From assembly GCF_000485595.1 (NCBI RefSeq), contig NW_014577077.1, positions 493,408-526,453 of the forward strand: DNA of 33,046 bases. The letters run 5' to 3'. This DNA is from Priapulus caudatus. Lineage: Eukaryota; Priapulida; Priapulimorpha; Priapulimorphida; Priapulidae. Positions 29,798 through 33,046 of the stretch are shown one piece after another. The position numbers and the translations under genes are program-made. Position 1 is the first letter of the stretch; the number at the start of each line of letters is the position of its first letter. Under the pieces are notes generated by a model. The model ran no database searches. It was not told the origin of the DNA and saw only the letters and a program-made list of their open reading frames with translations.

Positions 29798-29896
29798 CTG
29801 TATAAGCGTTGATGGAGACAGTGAGAATCACAGGCTGACCAACCCTGTAGCTGTTCTCTTCAGTCGATTTGCATACTTGGCCGTTAAGCGAGATCT
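29798..29896 (-). CDS. Internal exon of an unrecognised beta-rich protein
   Basis: On the minus strand the acceptor ACATTTTTTTTTATTCTTGCAG, shortened here to TTTTTTTATTCTTGCAG, is textbook, and CAG|GTACGC is a good donor. The 99-base exon is phase 1-1 and encodes 32 residues, including ISLNGQVCKSTEE and NSYRVGQPVILTVSINAYT. This beta-strand pattern suits an extracellular sandwich domain. Its last base G plus the first two bases AG of the 16.1-kb exon would give GAG (Glu) and an open join, so both could be exons of one minus-strand gene. The opposite plus strand is also open here (LALALVDEYTPKQRKLRR) but has weaker splice signals. The family is not recognised; a ZP-type resemblance is only superficial. 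Confidence 0.6.
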
Positions 29897-30247
29897 CTGC
29901 AAGAATAAAAAAAAATGTTATTCCAGCGTTGTATATTAATTTGCATTAAAAAGTAATGACTAATAATTACAGACCCACATGATGGGCTGGGTCTAGTAAG
30001 ACATTCTGAACACTGTGATAATGCATAATTAATATAATAATATAATGAATATAATAATAGAACTGATTTCAAAGTGATATTATATATTAAATATTTAGCC
30101 AATCTTTGCAGCTTCCTCTATGATTGACCGCGGTAACGGTAAAGCACATCGCTTAGCAATATGAAATATTCCCCTTCTACAGACAGTCAAACACAGACAG
30201 ACGCACTTGTGCAGACATGCACCAACATCGAGAAGGTTTCCTCTTAT
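29897..30247. other. AT-rich, no gene seen
   Basis: The minus-strand side next to the 29.8-kb exon is probably intron. An AATAATATAATATAATG patch lies at about 30028-30060. Confidence 0.4.
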
Positions 30248-30801
30248 TTTTATCACTAGCACAGGCGATTTTGTTGCCAGCAACAAAATCGCCGAGAAAT
30301 CGCCACGTGTGCGCTGCATGACGATAGCAATTTTGACGCCAGAAACTCGTCGCTGGAATATCAAACACGTTTGATATTTGTTGCCAAGTCGCAGAACAAT
30401 CGCTACGTGTGAGCTGCGCTGGCGACTGATTCAGGCAACAGTTTTTGGATTAACCAATCAAATGCATGATTTGAAGCACGTGATCAAATATGGCAGCGCC
30501 CGTGGTATGGAAGAGAACGAGGGAGGACGAACTCGTTGAAATCTGGCAGAACCGCCAATGTCTTCGATATTACGAGTGGGATTTACAGCGATAGGAATAA
30601 GAAAATAAAAATAAAATATATTCCAATAACTTGAAGAACGGTTATCGTGGTGTCAATGGGCGCTTCCATTTTGAACAGGTCACGTAATCAGTTCATACAG
30701 TGGTATGTTGCTGACAGATCGTTGCATTGCCGCCGGATCCCGCACACGTGGCGATTTTTATCGCCCGTACTAGCGATAAAAATCGCCACGTGTGCGCCCG
30801 G
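30248..30801. mobile_element. Decayed TIR DNA transposon with palindromic ends
   Basis: The left end, TTTTATCACTAGCACAGGCG and the AAATCGCCACGTGTGCG that follows, matches the inverse of the right end (TTTTATCGCTAGTACGGGCG, AAATCGCCACGTGTGCG). Each end is itself palindromic: GGCGATTTTGTTGC with its inverse at 30264-30293, and a perfect 24-bp hairpin at 30741-30796 with an 8-base loop. A further AATATCAAAC/GTTTGATATT palindrome lies at 30357-30378, and the ACGTGTG motif recurs near 30405. Inside is a MADF-like start of a protein. It is best read as a truncated, non-autonomous DNA transposon, possibly Harbinger-related given the MADF fragment. Confidence 0.65.
30490..30594 (+). pseudogene. N-terminal fragment of a MADF-domain-like protein
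   Basis: ATG at 30490 opens a 34-codon frame that includes APVVWKRTREDELVEIW and QNRQCLRYYEWD before TAG. MADF (Myb/SANT-like) domains begin with Trp, then after about ten residues a Leu-(I/V)-Glu-(L/I) helix and a short Cys-Leu-(W/Y) segment. Those landmarks appear here in order. MADF proteins accompany transposases in Harbinger-type elements. The usual domain has about 80-90 residues, so only its first third remains before the stop. It is a relic inside the surrounding TIR element. Confidence 0.5.
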
Positions 30802-30934
30802 CTTTATCGAAATTCATCTCATCTGTAAATTGAACACTAAAATTCTCTAAATGGCTTATTTATGTGTTTTTCGTGCTACGAGGACTGTGACTATGGAATT
30901 CAGCACCACCCCCTTTCTCCGCCTCTCTCTCTCG

Positions 30935-30988
<54 letters not shown>

Positions 30989-31582
30989 GTCTCATCCTTG
31001 TTATTCTCTCTCTCTCTCTTTCTGTCGCGCTACCAGTTATCCTGTGCATGCTAATGTACGAACATCTCGTGTACAGCCATCTTATGATGCAAATTCTATT
31101 ACTCTTATCCGATTCTCTTAAGAGAAATGGTTACTTGAAAGCGGGGTAAGCAGACAGACGAGCTATTCACTTATGAAACCGTCGTGAATGTGTTTACCCG
31201 GCTAAACAAGTATATATATATATATTTTATATACATATATATATTATATGTGTGTGTGTGTGTACATGTAGTATCTGTAGTTGTACCCGTGTAGCTAGTG
31301 CCTGACACATGCAGTTGTCAGGCGCGTGTGTGAAAAGCGCTTCAATTATCCACCCGGTGAATCTGCCTGCTTGCTGTGAGCACCGCAGCAGCAACTTTGC
31401 TGTTATGTTAGCACAGTAAAATTATTTACGGTGTAGCTGAACGATGGCAGTGGGTGTCAGAGGGTTGAAAGGTTCAGCACTTCCTTCCTTCAGGGATAGG
31501 AAAGCACAAAGTGATCATTCCGAGGTGTGATCATCCCTTAGGGACCTGATCTAATAATAACTAGAGCACTCGGATAGTGCAG
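30802..31582. other. No gene; (CT)n and TA/TG repeats
   Basis: (CT)n near 30920-30984, TA/TG repeats at about 31211-31262, and a small hairpin GCCTGACA/TGTCAGGC near 31301-31323. Frames here come from the CT tract. Confidence 0.7.
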
Positions 31583-32028
31583 ACCTCCGCCAAGGCAGCT
31601 GAATTCTCTCACTGTGAAAAATTGTATGAATTAATTAACTAACTAATTAATTAATTGGATCCGGATCACCACCAAAATGTAATGTTACCCCATTTCTGAC
31701 CTATCCTGAAAATTTAATTAATTAATTGGATCCGGATCACCACCAAAATGTCATCAATTCTAATTGTTACCCCATTTCTGACCTATCCTGAAAATTTTAT
31801 TAATTAATTAATTAATTAATTGGATCCGGATGACCACCAAAATCTCATCAATTCTAAGTTAGCCCATTTCTGACCTATCCTGAAAATTTGATGACAATCC
31901 GTCCATAATTTTTTTAGTTAGGCTGTACACAAAGAACGGTGTTATAAACCCACAAACGAACAAACACACGCCGCGAACAAACACACGCTGGTGAAAACAT
32001 AACCTCCTGCCAACCCCTTGGCGGAGGT
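31583..32028. mobile_element. TIR element with CCTCCGCCAAGG ends and internal triplication
   Basis: ACCTCCGCCAAGG at 31583-31595 is perfectly inverted at 32016-32028 (CCTTGGCGGAGGT). The interior repeats GGATCCGGATCACCACCAAA followed by CCCATTTCTGACCTATCCTG three times, starting near 31657, 31728 and 31822 and separated by (TTAA)n. The block CCGTCCATAATTTTTTTAGT with AAACACACGC precedes the right end. I recall similar GGCGGAGG-bounded repeats from several marine animals, but the class is not certain. Confidence 0.75.
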
Positions 32029-32034
32029 AACAAA

Positions 32035-32086
32035 CACGCACGCACGCATGCACGCACGCACGCACACGCGCGCACACACACACACA

Positions 32087-32130
<44 letters not shown>

Positions 32131-32135
32131 CAAAC
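32035..32135. repeat. (CGCA)n microsatellite
   Basis: A GCAC/CGCA run immediately outside the right TIR of the preceding element. Confidence 0.95.
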
Positions 32136-32251
32136 ACACATCGCTATACAATCGAGAGGATCTATTAAGCACAGCCTGCAAGTAAGTGTGCATGCATGTG
32201 CACTGTGCAGGGGTCAAAATAAGTGATGGTCCGATAGTCCGGGGCCAGCAA

Positions 32252-33000
32252 GACTCTGTGGTGAAGCGGTGGGATTCTAGTAAACCCTGTTAGTCCCAAA
32301 TGTGTTCACATACACGCCGAAACAGTGGAAGGCACAGGGATGGTATCAGGAACCTTCTCGAAGGAATGTTCGTTGGGATCGTTATGAAAGTTTCCACGAG
32401 ATGGCGCGTACGTTTAAGTGTCTTAAGATTAAAGATAGAAGCTCCCATCGTACGTAGTAGCAACAACTATTTGCAAGACAGAATAGGTAAGCACTCATCC
32501 ATTTACCTACACAAGCCTACAGGCTAAAATAGAGAGCTGCCATCTGTAACTAATTAACGCAGGCAAAAACTACACAGTACTATCACCACCACATGCACTG
32601 GCAATGGCATAAGTTACATGTAACACACTGACAGTACAGAATGCCATAGAAATTATACAATTTAAGGAGCATAAACCCTCTTCAACCAAATTTAGCTTTT
32701 GAAATTTCACTGTGACATTGTAGCCTCATACGTCCAGGCATGTATAGATTCTACTAGCAAACCCGGCAGTAAAATTCTTTCTAACACTAGTAACAGTAAA
32801 CAAATCCATGTTTAACCCTCCTCTTGAGGGTCAAAAGGTTATCCGACACTTACTCTTTGCATGTCAGCGGAAAGTACATTTCATGGTCCTTTCAATAAAG
32901 CCATAAAAATGATAGGTCACCGCTGAAACAAAAAAGTTTTTAAACGCTCCGTCAGACCATGTCCTCAGAAAATGTCTAAAATCTGCCCTGTGCCCCATTG
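32252..33000. mobile_element. Dispersed repeat family, copy C (5' portion)
   Basis: 749 bases nearly identical to 9116-9864 of copy A, with scattered substitutions and one-base indels. Similarity stops sharply at CCCCATTG, just before the TGACCT cluster of copy A. The frame at 32300-32527 has a counterpart at 9166-9348 and belongs to the repeat. Confidence 0.9.
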
Positions 33001-33046
33001 GAAAAATCGGGACTAAATCTTTTGACTAAATCGGACGACTAAATCG
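33001..33046. repeat. Start of a GACTAAATC tandem at the window edge
   Basis: GACTAAATC occurs three times with short spacers (TTTT, GGAC). The array probably continues beyond the window. Confidence 0.6.

Noticed and set aside
16091-29896. Assignment of the two strong exons to a ZP-domain protein
   Set aside because: Pieces resemble ZP motifs, but the order on the minus strand is the reverse of the domain order and the cysteines do not fit.
1-33046. CRISPR arrays, bacterial operons, prophage
   Set aside because: Tandem arrays have no spacer-repeat pattern. Splice sites, microsatellites and TTAGGG repeats indicate a eukaryote.

Overview
This is eukaryotic, probably animal, genomic DNA. There is no operon structure, no long open reading frame and no ribosome-binding sites. 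Short exon-like segments with GT/AG splice signals lie in a large excess of microsatellites, minisatellites and small inverted-repeat transposons. Ten perfect TTAGGG units and other telomere-like stretches point to a TTAGGG telomere lineage. CpG is not strongly depleted. The microsatellite load and the dispersed-repeat styles suggest a marine invertebrate, but I cannot name the species.

Layout. 1-3.4 kb: anonymous sequence, then a 49-bp minisatellite inside a possibly decayed coding region, then simple repeats. 3.4-6.4 kb: mostly unannotatable sequence, a small inverted repeat around a telomere-like motif, and a TAG-to-GAA trinucleotide tract of about 790 bp. 6.7-7.7 kb: a cysteine-containing minus-strand exon candidate and a minisatellite of about 21 bp. 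9.1-10.2 kb: the fullest copy of a dispersed repeat family whose partial copies lie at 25.3-25.8 kb and 32.25-33.0 kb. 12-16 kb: trinucleotide repeats, weak exon candidates and one well-supported minus-strand exon at 16.1 kb. 17-18 kb: a CpG-rich block with a start codon in a CAAGATGGCG context on the minus strand. 19-25 kb: inverted-repeat elements, including two with 9-bp target-site duplications that both carry telomere-like repeats. 26-29 kb: a 27-bp minisatellite, a plus-strand terminal exon candidate with a poly(A) signal, CA- and CT-rich DNA, and a hairpin with 50-bp arms. 29.8 kb: a second well-supported minus-strand exon. 30-32 kb: a decayed DNA transposon with a MADF-like fragment, and a small TIR element.

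The minus-strand exons at 29.8 and 16.1 kb have compatible phases and could belong to one gene for a beta-rich, possibly extracellular protein. The 7.0-kb candidate would need further exons between. I recognise no complete gene and assign no symbols. The most notable observation is that inverted-repeat elements of different families here contain telomere-type repeats.
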